Below the pieces are notes generated by a model. It was not told the origin of the DNA. It saw only the letters and a program-made list of their open reading frames with translations, and searched no databases. Position numbers and translations under genes: made by a program. Below are positions 1 through 7,992 of a stretch of 14,336 bases of DNA, piece by piece. Location: contig CAYWTW010000017.1 of NCBI GenBank assembly GCA_964461325.1, positions 1 through 14,336 on the forward strand, read 5' to 3'. This stretch comes from CAYUVV01 sp964461325. Its GTDB lineage: Bacteria > Patescibacteriota > Minisyncoccia > Phycocordibacterales > JACOZG01. The first letter of the stretch is position 1, and every line of letters starts with the position of its first letter.

Positions 1-2
1 TC

Positions 3-1928
3 ATTGACGCCGCTTTTGTGCCCATCGCCGCGCTCGAAACCGCGATCGACACCTACGACGACATCATCGTCGACAGCGTGGCCGACGCGATTGATGCTCA
101 ATTAAACCTCTTCATCGGTGGAATCACCGGCACGGCCGATCGGATTATCGACAATATCGGCGACACGGTGGCCGACGCGATTGACGACTCACTTGGGCGC
201 CTTCTCTATCCGCCAGCTTCCGAAATTGACGAGAACGATCCCTCAACTTGGGGCATTGCCCGCAACATTAGCGCCGGGGCTATTAGTATCGGCGACCGAA
301 TTTCTGGCGGTATTAATAATGCCGGCTTTAACCTTTACGACTCGATCTGGCCCCGGCCGGAATTTACGGTTGTGTCTGATGATTTTTTTGACACGACTCT
401 TGGACCATACCCGCCAAATTACATCAGGGAAAGCGACTTTGCCCAAGCCGGCTCAATCGGCTTTGCTCTGGTGCCGGATGAGGCCACGCTCCGACCAGGA
501 GAAATGCACCTTAGTGATTACCAAACCATCGTCAACGATGAACCGCAATTAGTCGGGCCGGAAATGGAGGCCCTCGCCGCGAATGGCGCCACCGCGACGG
601 AGGAGGGGGCGGAAACGGCCGTTAATAACGCCGTGGCCGCCCAAGCGCCGGCCGGGTCGACCGCGGGCACCCTGGGCACCGGCTTTCTCAACGGCTTAAG
701 CGGCGCTTTTGGATCAGTCGTGACGGGCGGAATCACCTCCGTGATCGGGGGCGTGCCTTACGTGGGTCCAATTCTCGAGCAGGCGGCCAAACAAGCCATC
801 GACGCGGCGATGACGGCGGCCGGCGCCATCAAACCCGCCGCGCCGGGCCTGGCCGTCAACGAAACCGGCCTCCTGCTCTCCATCAGCGGCGGAATCGAGG
901 GCAACACCGGTCAAATCGCCAAAAACACCGGCAAAATCGCGGGCGAAAGCGCCGCCATTCGCGAAATGACAGAAAGAATGCTTACTCTGCAGATCGAGAT
1001 GTGCACGCATTTGAAAGTCATACGCCGTATTCAGGAATCAATCGAGGAGAAAGAATTTTACCACGATGCCGCCGCCCGCAAAGCCTCGGCTCAAGTTCTT
1101 TTTGCCGCCCAAAACGCTTTCATCCAAAACGTGGTTCTCCAAGGCCGAACGGTGCCAGATCCGGGCGTAGTTGGCGCGTCGGCAGAAGACAATAAACAGC
1201 CCGCTTTCGGCCTAGAAAGCAAATTGGTGGCTGAACGAAAAACCGAGGCTCGCAACGTGGCGATAGCCGAACTCGAAGAAAGTTTGAACGCGACCTCACC
1301 TTTCGGCTCGCTCCTCGTTGGGGTTGGCGAAGCGGGGGGAGAGGAGCCGGTGATCGACTTCTTCGATATCGGAGTGACGGAAGAAGACTTAAACAAATTT
1401 TACACCGCCCCCTTCTCCCTGTCGGAAGCCGAGTATGACGAAATCAAAGCCCGGATCGAGGCCAACCCGCTCCATCGTCAGGCCCTCTCGGCTTACCAAT
1501 ACATCACCGAGCGCGAACGCGAGGCCGAAGAAGACGTGAAAGCCGCCTTGGCTCAAGGCAACGGCGTCCTCCCCAGCATGGTTTGCGAAGACTGGGCGAT
1601 GCGCGACGGCCGGCAGGTCGGCTGCCGAGAATATAAGGTTCTGGTGCCGGCCGGCGTAACGTCGGCGCAGTTGTCGGCCTTTGCCACTTATATGATCGAC
1701 TACTTGAAAAACGCCGACGAAGTTAATGACGACGTGTTGAAGAGCGGGGTCGCCAACTTTATGACGCAATGGACCAATTTGCCCGCTCAACCGGAAACGG
1801 CGCTCCAAAGCCCGTTCAATAAAGGCGACCCCTGCACTGGGCCGGTCTGCCCCGACGCCGGCTGGCAGGGCGGCCAACAAGCCGGCCAGCAACTCGAATC
1901 GGCCATCGGCCCCGAGCCGGAATTTTAA
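3..1928 (+). CDS. Large helical, Gly-rich T4SS-operon protein of unknown function, 5' partial (VirB5-like by position only)
   Basis: I do not recognise a named family. The reading frame is open to the left edge, so the true start is probably outside the window. The first possible start inside is GTG at 18 (636 aa from there) and has no ribosome binding site. Numbering from that GTG: residues 1-60 are acidic amphipathic helix with a 30-residue internal repeat (VADAID twice). Residues about 212-245 are Gly/Ala-rich and hydrophobic. Residues 296-309 are a tandem heptad (NTGQIAK then NTGKIAG). Residues about 310-385 are predicted helix. The C-terminal part has cysteine pairs C523/C536 and C606/C611, suited to disulfides outside the cytoplasm. 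It sits directly before the VirB6-like gene, where VirB5 often lies in classical systems, and helical content fits, but this is inference only. The C-terminal 'ADE.N' segment recalls long exported proteins of other CPR T4SS loci. The gene is GC-rich (73% at 601-660). Confidence 0.75.
   Translation: MDAAFVPIAALETAIDTYDDIIVDSVADAIDAQLNLFIGGITGTADRIIDNIGDTVADAIDDSLGRLLYPPASEIDENDPSTWGIARNISAGAISIGDRISGGINNAGFNLYDSIWPRPEFTVVSDDFFDTTLGPYPPNYIRESDFAQAGSIGFALVPDEATLRPGEMHLSDYQTIVNDEPQLVGPEMEALAANGATATEEGAETAVNNAVAAQAPAGSTAGTLGTGFLNGLSGAFGSVVTGGITSVIGGVPYVGPILEQAAKQAIDAAMTAAGAIKPAAPGLAVNETGLLLSISGGIEGNTGQIAKNTGKIAGESAAIREMTERMLTLQIEMCTHLKVIRRIQESIEEKEFYHDAAARKASAQVLFAAQNAFIQNVVLQGRTVPDPGVVGASAEDNKQPAFGLESKLVAERKTEARNVAIAELEESLNATSPFGSLLVGVGEAGGEEPVIDFFDIGVTEEDLNKFYTAPFSLSEAEYDEIKARIEANPLHRQALSAYQYITEREREAEEDVKAALAQGNGVLPSMVCEDWAMRDGRQVGCREYKVLVPAGVTSAQLSAFATYMIDYLKNADEVNDDVLKSGVANFMTQWTNLPAQPETALQSPFNKGDPCTGPVCPDAGWQGGQQAGQQLESAIGPEPEF
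71..184 (+). repeat. Direct repeat, two 24-bp copies with 90-bp period
   Basis: Copies at 71-94 and 161-184 differ at two positions; the 17-bp core GTGGCCGACGCGATTGA (78-94 and 168-184) is identical. The 90-bp period keeps frame and encodes a repeated DxVADAID helix segment. The codons just before position 18 (I-D-A-A-F) suggest a further copy beyond the left edge. Confidence 0.7.
903..944 (+). repeat. Tandem 21-bp coding repeat (two heptads)
   Basis: Positions 903-923 encode NTGQIAK and 924-944 encode NTGKIAG, a back-to-back seven-residue duplication with five positions identical. It leads into the long helical segment of the protein and looks like the start of a coiled coil. Confidence 0.6.
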
Positions 1929-1930
1929 TA

Positions 1931-4255
1931 ATGCTTACCCACACCACATTTACTCGACTTCTCACCGGCCTAGTACTCCTCGCGGCTATCACGAGCTCAT
2001 TGTGGCCAGCGCAACCAGTAGAGGCACAAAGCTCTGCTATAGATGTTGAAGTGGTGGGCGCGCCAAGCGCAAACACTTTAAGCGCCGTGGACCAATTAGT
2101 GGGGTCTGAATTCTTTGGCATCGCTTCTCTAGAAGATCGCGTTAACTTGTGGCTACAATTGCCCCCCGATCTAACACCCGGCGACCTGGCTATAAGCAAT
2201 GAACAATTTAACACTCTAAGAGAACGGGCACGGCGAGACAGAGATGCCGTCCTAGAGCATCAAAAATCGGGGTGGGCATATAACTTGAGCCAGTCACTTG
2301 GGGAACGAGGGTTAACCCACTTAAATGCGATAATAGGATCGCTTGGAGAAATTGCCACAACCGATCCGTATCGCGCCACGGCCAATGAACCAGAATGCGG
2401 CTTTGACGTCTTTTGTTACGTCACCTGGTTGGCCGACAGCGCCGCCTCGTGGCTGGCGGGCATTAATAATTGGGTAAGCAAATTCGTGTTCGGCGTCGCC
2501 GTCAGCGTCTCAATCGACCAGTTCAAGAGCTGGGCCGACGCCGGCGGGGGAGTGAGCACGGCCTGGGCCACCGTCCGCAATTTCGCCAACCTCGGTCTCA
2601 TCTTTATGCTCCTCTACGCCGCCGCCAGTTTGGTCTTCAACCTCAAGGTCGACGCCGGCAAGATGGTGATGAACGTCATCATCATCGCCTTACTCATCAA
2701 CTTCAGCGCGTTTTTCACCCGTTTGATTATTGACGCCTCCAACATCCTAACGCGCGGCATCTACAATCTTTTTGATGGCGGCTTGGCGCATCAACTCAAA
2801 GTCGCAATGGGCCTGCCGGCCGAGGTACAAAACAGCGTGTGGAGCGCCGGATTAATGTTTGGCGGTTTGGCGAACGCCCTCCTGCGCATCCTCTTTTCGC
2901 TCGTGGCGATGTTCGTCGTTGGAGCCATCAGTCTTCTGCTCATCATCCGCGCCGTGCGCTTGGTTATTCTGATGGTCATCTCGCCTTTGGCTTTCTTGGC
3001 CTACACCAATCCTAAAACCGAAAAGCTGTGGCAGGAATGGTGGAAAACATTAATTGCCGACGCCTTCTTCCCGCCGGCGATGTTTTTGATGCTTCTCGTC
3101 TCGCTCCAAATCGGCATCGCCATCACCGACTCGTTTAGCGGCAACGGCTGGTCGGTGCTGAACGCCTCGGTTTTCCGTTTCGTCATTATGACCATCTTCC
3201 TCATTGCCGCGCTCGTCATCGCAAAAAAAATGGGGGCGGCGGGTGTCGACGCGGCCATGAGATGGTCCAGCAAGGGGACAAGGGCGTGGGTAGGGGCTGG
3301 TGGATTGGCTGCGCGTTTTGGCGGCCGAGCGGTGCAAGGAATCGATAAATGGTCTGGGGGGCGTATCTATGGTAAGTCAGAAATTAAAAGAGGGGGGAGT
3401 TGGATTAACAAAAATCTTGTAAGCCCGACGTTAAAGCGAGTAGATAAAGCCGCTCCTGGCTTAGCCACCGCCCGCAAACAAACCGTCACCGCCCTCAAAA
3501 CACCGCTCAAAACCGCCAGCGAAGTTATGGCCTCCCTCACCAAGCCTTATGGAGTAAGCGTCGGCATTGCCGGCGAAACAAAAGAAGAGGGCGCGGCGCG
3601 GCGGAAACAAGAAGAAGACGACAAAAAGGTTGAAAAGGACAAAGAGTTGAATCAACTCAAACAAAATTTTGACCAGTGGGCTAACGGACTATCACCTCAA
3701 AACGAAAACGATGTTAAAAACAATTTAAAGAAAATCAAACAGGACGATCTGACCAAGATGGACCAGGGGTCTTTGGAAAAATTGGCCCATCTTCTAAGCG
3801 ACGATCAGATGAAAAAACTGTCAGGAGAATTGACGTCTGAAAAATACCAAAAAATACAGGTTTCGAGAGAAAAACCGCTCGAAGAAGCCGTGCGAAACAA
3901 GAACGAAGCTGATGTTCGTAGATTACTAGAGGGATACGGTAGCGCCCGACTAACCAATCTCTCGGAGGAGACTCTTACCAATCCGACCGTAGTCAAACAA
4001 TTGTCGGCAGAAATGTATAGAGCGATTCAGAGCTCTGACAACGTTAATTTCAAAACCAAAGAAAAAATTTTTGAGACAGTTAAAAACGACCCCGCGCATC
4101 GTGACCACGCCCGCATTATGGCCATGGCCTTTTCACAAGGAGGAAAGACTCGACGCAATCAAAATCAAAACCAGCAGCCAAGTGGCAACCAACCACCAAC
4201 ACCACCCCAGCCACCCGCCCCAACCAATAACCCGCCGCCGGGCAACACCCCTTAA
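1931..4255 (+). CDS. VirB6/TrbL-like polytopic T4SS membrane protein with signal peptide and long C-terminal tail
   Basis: The role is probably the inner-membrane channel subunit of the T4SS-like machine. The 774-aa product begins with a Sec-type signal peptide (hydrophobic 10-25, likely cleavage after V-E-A32). A soluble region follows to about 190. Hydrophobic segments lie near 217-238, 245-266, 316-340, 342-360, 378-399 and 414-432, with conserved-looking MVISPLAFLAYTNPKTEK and WEWWK-type residues between segments four and five. Several helices plus a central loop is the VirB6/TrbL pattern. After the last helix comes a basic Gly-rich stretch (about 434-500), a charged helical region (540-735) and a Pro/Asn/Gln-rich end (740-774), probably a flexible contact tail. 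The start ATG is 2 bp after the previous stop with no ribosome binding site, so it is likely coupled. Base composition changes sharply along the gene (see findings). Family assignment rests on topology and neighbours. Confidence 0.8.
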   Translation: MLTHTTFTRLLTGLVLLAAITSSLWPAQPVEAQSSAIDVEVVGAPSANTLSAVDQLVGSEFFGIASLEDRVNLWLQLPPDLTPGDLAISNEQFNTLRERARRDRDAVLEHQKSGWAYNLSQSLGERGLTHLNAIIGSLGEIATTDPYRATANEPECGFDVFCYVTWLADSAASWLAGINNWVSKFVFGVAVSVSIDQFKSWADAGGGVSTAWATVRNFANLGLIFMLLYAAASLVFNLKVDAGKMVMNVIIIALLINFSAFFTRLIIDASNILTRGIYNLFDGGLAHQLKVAMGLPAEVQNSVWSAGLMFGGLANALLRILFSLVAMFVVGAISLLLIIRAVRLVILMVISPLAFLAYTNPKTEKLWQEWWKTLIADAFFPPAMFLMLLVSLQIGIAITDSFSGNGWSVLNASVFRFVIMTIFLIAALVIAKKMGAAGVDAAMRWSSKGTRAWVGAGGLAARFGGRAVQGIDKWSGGRIYGKSEIKRGGSWINKNLVSPTLKRVDKAAPGLATARKQTVTALKTPLKTASEVMASLTKPYGVSVGIAGETKEEGAARRKQEEDDKKVEKDKELNQLKQNFDQWANGLSPQNENDVKNNLKKIKQDDLTKMDQGSLEKLAHLLSDDQMKKLSGELTSEKYQKIQVSREKPLEEAVRNKNEADVRRLLEGYGSARLTNLSEETLTNPTVVKQLSAEMYRAIQSSDNVNFKTKEKIFETVKNDPAHRDHARIMAMAFSQGGKTRRNQNQNQQPSGNQPPTPPQPPAPTNNPPPGNTP

Positions 4256-4257
4256 AG

Positions 4258-4752
4258 ATGGAAAATATTAACCAACAAAAAACCGAGCGCGAAAACTTTC
4301 TAGAGCACCTAGATGCCGCGCCGGAGCCGGTGCGCGAGGCCGCCTTCAGTGTGGAAACGGCCGACAAAATTTTAGCTATCGGCCAAAACCATAATCTAAA
4401 CATTGATCAAATCGGCCGCTTAGCGGATGAAGTTGGCCGAATAATGGTCGGGATGGAGCCGCGCGAGGCTTTTATTGGCAATCTGGCCGATAATCTTGGC
4501 GTCTCCGTCGACTTGGGCCGCGTTCTGGCCGCGTCCGTCGAAGAACAAATCTTCGCCCCCATTCGCGGTTCGCTGGTAGCCTATACCGAGAAGCCGCGCC
4601 CAGTCGAACCCACCATCGCCAAAACCGAAAACATCGCCGCGCCGGCCGAGAGCATCTTCGCCAAAAAGCTGGGCGAGCCCTTCCGCCTGCCGAGAGAAGA
4701 GGTCGACCTCGAAATTAAAAACGACCCTTATCTCGAACCGACCAGCCAATAA
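4258..4752 (+). CDS. Hypothetical soluble protein of the T4SS-like operon
   Basis: A 164-aa protein I cannot assign to a family. It has no signal peptide or membrane segment, so it is probably cytoplasmic. Residues 1-95 look helical and acidic, with a pattern such as NLNIDQIGRLADEVGRIMVG, followed by a second similar helix set (AFIGNLADNLGVSVDLG). Residues 110-164 are Pro/Glu-rich and probably disordered, ending in acidic residues. It starts 2 bp after the VirB6-like gene and ends 3 bp before PrgI. A soluble partner between the channel protein and the PrgI/ATPase module could be an adaptor, but that is inferred from position alone. Small acidic proteins at this place are seen in other CPR T4SS-like loci. 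Confidence 0.7.
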   Translation: MENINQQKTERENFLEHLDAAPEPVREAAFSVETADKILAIGQNHNLNIDQIGRLADEVGRIMVGMEPREAFIGNLADNLGVSVDLGRVLAASVEEQIFAPIRGSLVAYTEKPRPVEPTIAKTENIAAPAESIFAKKLGEPFRLPREEVDLEIKNDPYLEPTSQ

Positions 4753-4755
4753 CCC

Positions 4756-5157
4756 ATGGAGTTTCAAGTGCCACAATTCATCGAGGTAGAAGATAAAATT
4801 TTCGGACCCTTAACTTTCCGCCAGTTTGCCTATGTCGCCGGCAGTGCCGGCGCCGCTTATCTGGCCTATCGTTTTCTTGGTTTGTGGTTGGGGGCTATCC
4901 CTATGGCGCTGTTCTTGGGTTTTGGCGCGGCGCTCGCTTTTTATAAATTTAACAATCGGCCGTTCGTGCACGTGGTCGAGGCCGGCGCCCGTTATTTAAC
5001 CGGCCACAAACTCTATCTCTGGAAGCGTCAAGACCGCGGCGTTGATAAAAACCTGCCGCCACCAGCAACACCCAAGAATCTGGTCATTCCACGATTATCG
5101 CAAAGCAAGCTAAAAGATTTGTCCTGGAGTTTAGACGTCAATGAACGCCTCAAATAA
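4756..5157 (+). CDS. PrgI family protein (VirB3-like T4SS inner-membrane subunit)
   Basis: The 133-aa product begins with the hallmark PrgI pattern: VPQFIEVEDKIFGPLTFRQF at residues 5-24, followed by two hydrophobic segments (about 24-43 and 44-63) and a short cytoplasmic C-terminus. PrgI proteins of Gram-positive and CPR T4SS loci take the place of VirB3, a small membrane protein that works with and is often encoded next to the VirB4 ATPase. That is what is seen here: the TraC-like and VirB4 genes follow at once. The last 17 bp overlap the next gene in another frame, indicating translational coupling. The ATG at 4756 is 3 bp after the previous stop and places the VPQF motif at the expected N-terminal position. 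Confidence 0.92.
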   Translation: MEFQVPQFIEVEDKIFGPLTFRQFAYVAGSAGAAYLAYRFLGLWLGAIPMALFLGFGAALAFYKFNNRPFVHVVEAGARYLTGHKLYLWKRQDRGVDKNLPPPATPKNLVIPRLSQSKLKDLSWSLDVNERLK

Positions 5158-5803
5158 AAAACCAGTCGCCAGTTCACAATCCTTCGCCCCGATTGAGGAA
5201 ATCCGCGACGGCGTAGTGCTGATGAAAGATCGTTCACTCCGAATGATTCTGATGGTTTCTTCGCTCAATTTTTCTCTCAAGTCGGCCGACGAGCAGCAGG
5301 GATTAGTTTTGCAATACCAAAACTTCTTGAACGGTTTGGATTTTGATATCCAATTTTTTGTCCAATCACGAAAGCTGGATATCAAACCCTATCTCGCCAC
5401 GCTGGAGGAACGCTATAATGAGCAACTGAATGACTTGTTGAAAATTCAAACGCGAGAATACATCGAATTTATCCGCAATTTTACCAGTAACACCAACATC
5501 ATGGCGAAAAGTTTTTTTGTCGTTGTTCCTTATAGTCCGCCCGTCCTCGCCAAAACCGGCCGCGGCCTGTGGAACCGCCTGTGGGGGAGAGGGACGGACG
5601 AGAGGCCGCGCGACGAGGTTAGCGAGTTTGCTCTGCAACGGACGCAACTTGAACAACGCGCCTCGGTGGTGGCCGGCGGACTCTCTTCGCTCGGCCTGCG
5701 CACCATCGTCCTCGGGACGGAAGAGCTGGTGGAACTTTTCTTTAAATTATTTAATCCGGGGGAAAATGATGCTCCCAACTTAGAACAAAATGTCGCTGCT
5801 TGA
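5141..5803 (+). CDS. TraC-like protein (detached N-terminal-type domain of a VirB4/TraC ATPase)
   Basis: The 220-aa product has the look of the TraC-like domain of conjugation ATPases: 'PIEEIRDGVVLMKDRSLRMILMVSSLNFSL' style opening (around residues 17-46), an 'LNGLDFDIQFFVQSRKLD' strand-helix segment (around 64-81), a helical RYNEQLNDLLKIQTREYIEF region and a FFVVVPYSPP strand (about 124-134). There is no Walker A motif, so it does not hydrolyse ATP itself. In CPR and Gram-positive loci this module is commonly a separate gene directly before VirB4 and probably acts with it at the inner membrane. It overlaps PrgI by 17 bp and the ATPase gene by 14 bp. Residues 145-160 (GRGTDERPRDE) are a charged loop of likely variable sequence. 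A weak CTGGAG lies 13 bp before the start. Confidence 0.85.
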   Translation: MNASNKKPVASSQSFAPIEEIRDGVVLMKDRSLRMILMVSSLNFSLKSADEQQGLVLQYQNFLNGLDFDIQFFVQSRKLDIKPYLATLEERYNEQLNDLLKIQTREYIEFIRNFTSNTNIMAKSFFVVVPYSPPVLAKTGRGLWNRLWGRGTDERPRDEVSEFALQRTQLEQRASVVAGGLSSLGLRTIVLGTEELVELFFKLFNPGENDAPNLEQNVAA

Positions 5804-7619
5804 TTTCGCCAAAAACAAAAAATCGGACGAGGCCAAACTCTCGCCCATCCTCCCTCAAGATATCTATCAAATGGGGATTTTGGAATTGCGCGACATCATT
5901 GCTCCGGCCGCCCTGCAAGTTAGTCCGCGCGAGCTCCATCTGGGAGAAAAACTGGCACGCACCTTCTTCGTCATTTCCTACCCGCGCTTTCTCTCGCTTG
6001 AATGGTTCTCGCCGATTATCAACCTCGACCGAGTGTTCGACATTTCCATCATGGTCCACCCGATCGACACCGCTACCGCTCTGCGCCAGATGGAAAAAAA
6101 GGTAGCCGAGGTCCAGAGCCAGATCAGTTCGCGAGCCGAGCGAGGGATGGTCCGCGATCCAATCCTGGATGTCGCTTACGAGGACATCGAGAATCTACGC
6201 GACAGTCTCCAGCAGGCACGGGAAAAAATTTTTAACGTCGGCCTCTATCTCACCATCTACGCCGATAATCTAGAAGAGCTCGACCGAGTCGAGACGGAGG
6301 TCAAAGGTTTGCTCGACGCCAAGCTGGTTTACATCAAACCGGCCGTCTTCCAACAAGAACAGGGTTTTCGAAGCGTCCTTCCAACCAATCAAGACGAGCT
6401 GCAAGTAAATTACAAGCTTAATTCCACCCCCTTATCATCCGTCTTTCCTTTTGTGTCTTTTGATCTCACGTCGAACAAAGGTATCTTGTATGGCATCAAT
6501 CGTCACAATTCGAGCTTGGTATTGTTTGACCGTTTTTCGTTGGAAAATTACAATTCTGTCATTTTTGCCAAATCAGGCGCCGGCAAATCTTACGCCACCA
6601 AGCTCGAGGTCTTACGCAGTTTGATGTTCGACACCGACGTTATCGTCATCGACCCAGAAAAAGAGTACGAATTTTTGGCCGAGGCGGTGGGCGGACGTTA
6701 TTTCAACATCTCTCTCACCTCCGAACATCACATTAATCCGTTTGACCTGCCGTTCCCGCGCGATGACGAATCGCCAGCCGATGTTCTCCGGAGCAACATC
6801 ATTAATCTGGTCGGTCTTTTCCGGATTATGCTTGGCGGATTAACCCCCGAAGAAGATGCCGTGCTCGACAACGCGATTACGGAAACTTACGCCCTCAAAG
6901 ACATTACGCCTGACTCCGACTTTACCAATAAACCAGCGCCGCTTCTCTCCGATCTGGAGTTGGTTCTCGCGGGCATGGAGGGCGGCGAATCTTTAGCCCA
7001 ACGTCTCGCCAAATACACGCAGGGAACGTGGGCCGGCTTCATCAATCGTCCCACCAACGTCGATATCAACAAAAAATTCGTCGTCTTCTCCGTTCGCGAC
7101 ATGGAAGATGAGCTAAAGCCGGTGGCCATGTATATTGTCATGCACAACATCTGGACGGCCATTCGCCGCCAGATGAAAAAACGCCTGCTCGTCGTCGATG
7201 AGGCTTGGTGGATGATGAAATCGCGCGATACGGCTTCTTTTCTGTTTTCACTCGTCAAGCGGGGGCGCAAATATTATCTCGGGGTGGCAACGATTACCCA
7301 AGACGTTGGCGACTTTTTAAAAAGCGAATACGGCCTACCGATTATTACCAATTCCTCTCTCCAACTTCTGCTCAAGCAATCACCGGCCTCGATCGATTTG
7401 GTGCAAAAAACTTTCCAGCTGACCGATGAAGAAAAATTCTTATTACTCGAGTCCAACGTGGGGGAGGGGATTTTCTTTGCCGGCCTGAAGCACGTGGCGA
7501 TTAAGGTTATTGCCTCTTATACCGAAGATCAAATCATCACCTCCGATCCATCACAAATCCTAGCCATCAAGAAAGCGAAAGAAGATTTGGCGGTAGCGGA
7601 TAATGAACAAACCACATAA
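5790..7619 (+). CDS. virB4: VirB4-family T4SS ATPase
   Basis: This is the motor ATPase of the secretion system. The 609-aa protein has a Walker A motif AKSGAGKS at residues 260-267 (catalytic lysine K266) and a Walker B RLLVVDEAWWMM with D470/E471. Between them are DPEKEYEFLAEAVGG, typical of VirB4/TraC enzymes, and SVRDMEDELKP. The segment after Walker B (VKRGRKYYLGVATITQDVGDFL then ITNSSLQLLLKQ) matches the family's sensor and glutamine-rich region. Residues 1-235 are the VirB4 N-terminal domain with a helical coiled stretch (about 98-150). The family usually carries the TraC-like part in the same chain; here that part is the preceding gene, overlapping by 14 bp in another frame. The start at 5790 is inside the upstream gene, and no Shine-Dalgarno site is close. 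Confidence 0.95.
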   Translation: MSLLDFAKNKKSDEAKLSPILPQDIYQMGILELRDIIAPAALQVSPRELHLGEKLARTFFVISYPRFLSLEWFSPIINLDRVFDISIMVHPIDTATALRQMEKKVAEVQSQISSRAERGMVRDPILDVAYEDIENLRDSLQQAREKIFNVGLYLTIYADNLEELDRVETEVKGLLDAKLVYIKPAVFQQEQGFRSVLPTNQDELQVNYKLNSTPLSSVFPFVSFDLTSNKGILYGINRHNSSLVLFDRFSLENYNSVIFAKSGAGKSYATKLEVLRSLMFDTDVIVIDPEKEYEFLAEAVGGRYFNISLTSEHHINPFDLPFPRDDESPADVLRSNIINLVGLFRIMLGGLTPEEDAVLDNAITETYALKDITPDSDFTNKPAPLLSDLELVLAGMEGGESLAQRLAKYTQGTWAGFINRPTNVDINKKFVVFSVRDMEDELKPVAMYIVMHNIWTAIRRQMKKRLLVVDEAWWMMKSRDTASFLFSLVKRGRKYYLGVATITQDVGDFLKSEYGLPIITNSSLQLLLKQSPASIDLVQKTFQLTDEEKFLLLESNVGEGIFFAGLKHVAIKVIASYTEDQIITSDPSQILAIKKAKEDLAVADNEQTT

Positions 7620-7992
7620 TAACACAAAGGGAGATCGGGGCGCTTATTACCGTATTCCCGCCTGGGAAGCAGTAATGATGTTGATTATCGCCGGAATTTT
7701 CGACATCGCTCAAATTGTTCTGGTCGCTGTCTTGGGTTGGATCGGCGGTGTGGGTTTTATTGCTCCTTGGATTTTTACCGTTTTAGGCGGACTAATTTTT
7801 GGCGTCTGGTTCACAGTTAAAGGAGCAAGTATAATAAACGGCAGGCGGGCAACCTCGTTTGGCTTAGGAGCAATCATCGAAGCTATTCCGGGTTTGAACG
7901 CCTTGCCGGGCTGGACAGTCGCCGTTGGTTTGGCATTGACGGCGACTCGGGCTGAAGATATGGGATTAAAACTCCCGACGGTAAAAATATGA
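7603..7992 (+). CDS. Small membrane protein with three hydrophobic segments, T4SS-associated
   Basis: A 129-aa protein of unknown function. Hydrophobic segments at about 23-44, 52-72 and 87-113 suggest three membrane passes. The last contains IPGLNALPGWTVAV, and an EAIPxLNxLPxWT pattern is one I have seen in small membrane proteins of CPR genomes. The N-terminus (residues 1-19) is polar. Its gene overlaps virB4 by 17 bp and overlaps the next gene by 4 bp (ATGA), so all three are likely translated together. It may assist assembly of the T4SS-like complex in the cytoplasmic membrane, but this is inference from position. Confidence 0.75.
   Translation: MNKPHNNTKGDRGAYYRIPAWEAVMMLIIAGIFDIAQIVLVAVLGWIGGVGFIAPWIFTVLGGLIFGVWFTVKGASIINGRRATSFGLGAIIEAIPGLNALPGWTVAVGLALTATRAEDMGLKLPTVKI

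Noticed and set aside
3..1928. CRISPR array or mobile-element ends from the repeats
   Set aside because: Repeats are in-frame protein repeats with two copies only and no spacers, inverted ends or transposase.
714..2214. Long minus-strand open frames opposite the first two genes (for example 1389-1892 and 1816-2214)
   Set aside because: They are antisense shadows in GC-rich coding DNA; protein sequences have no recognisable domains, and the + strand frames have signal peptide, membrane segments and operon spacing.
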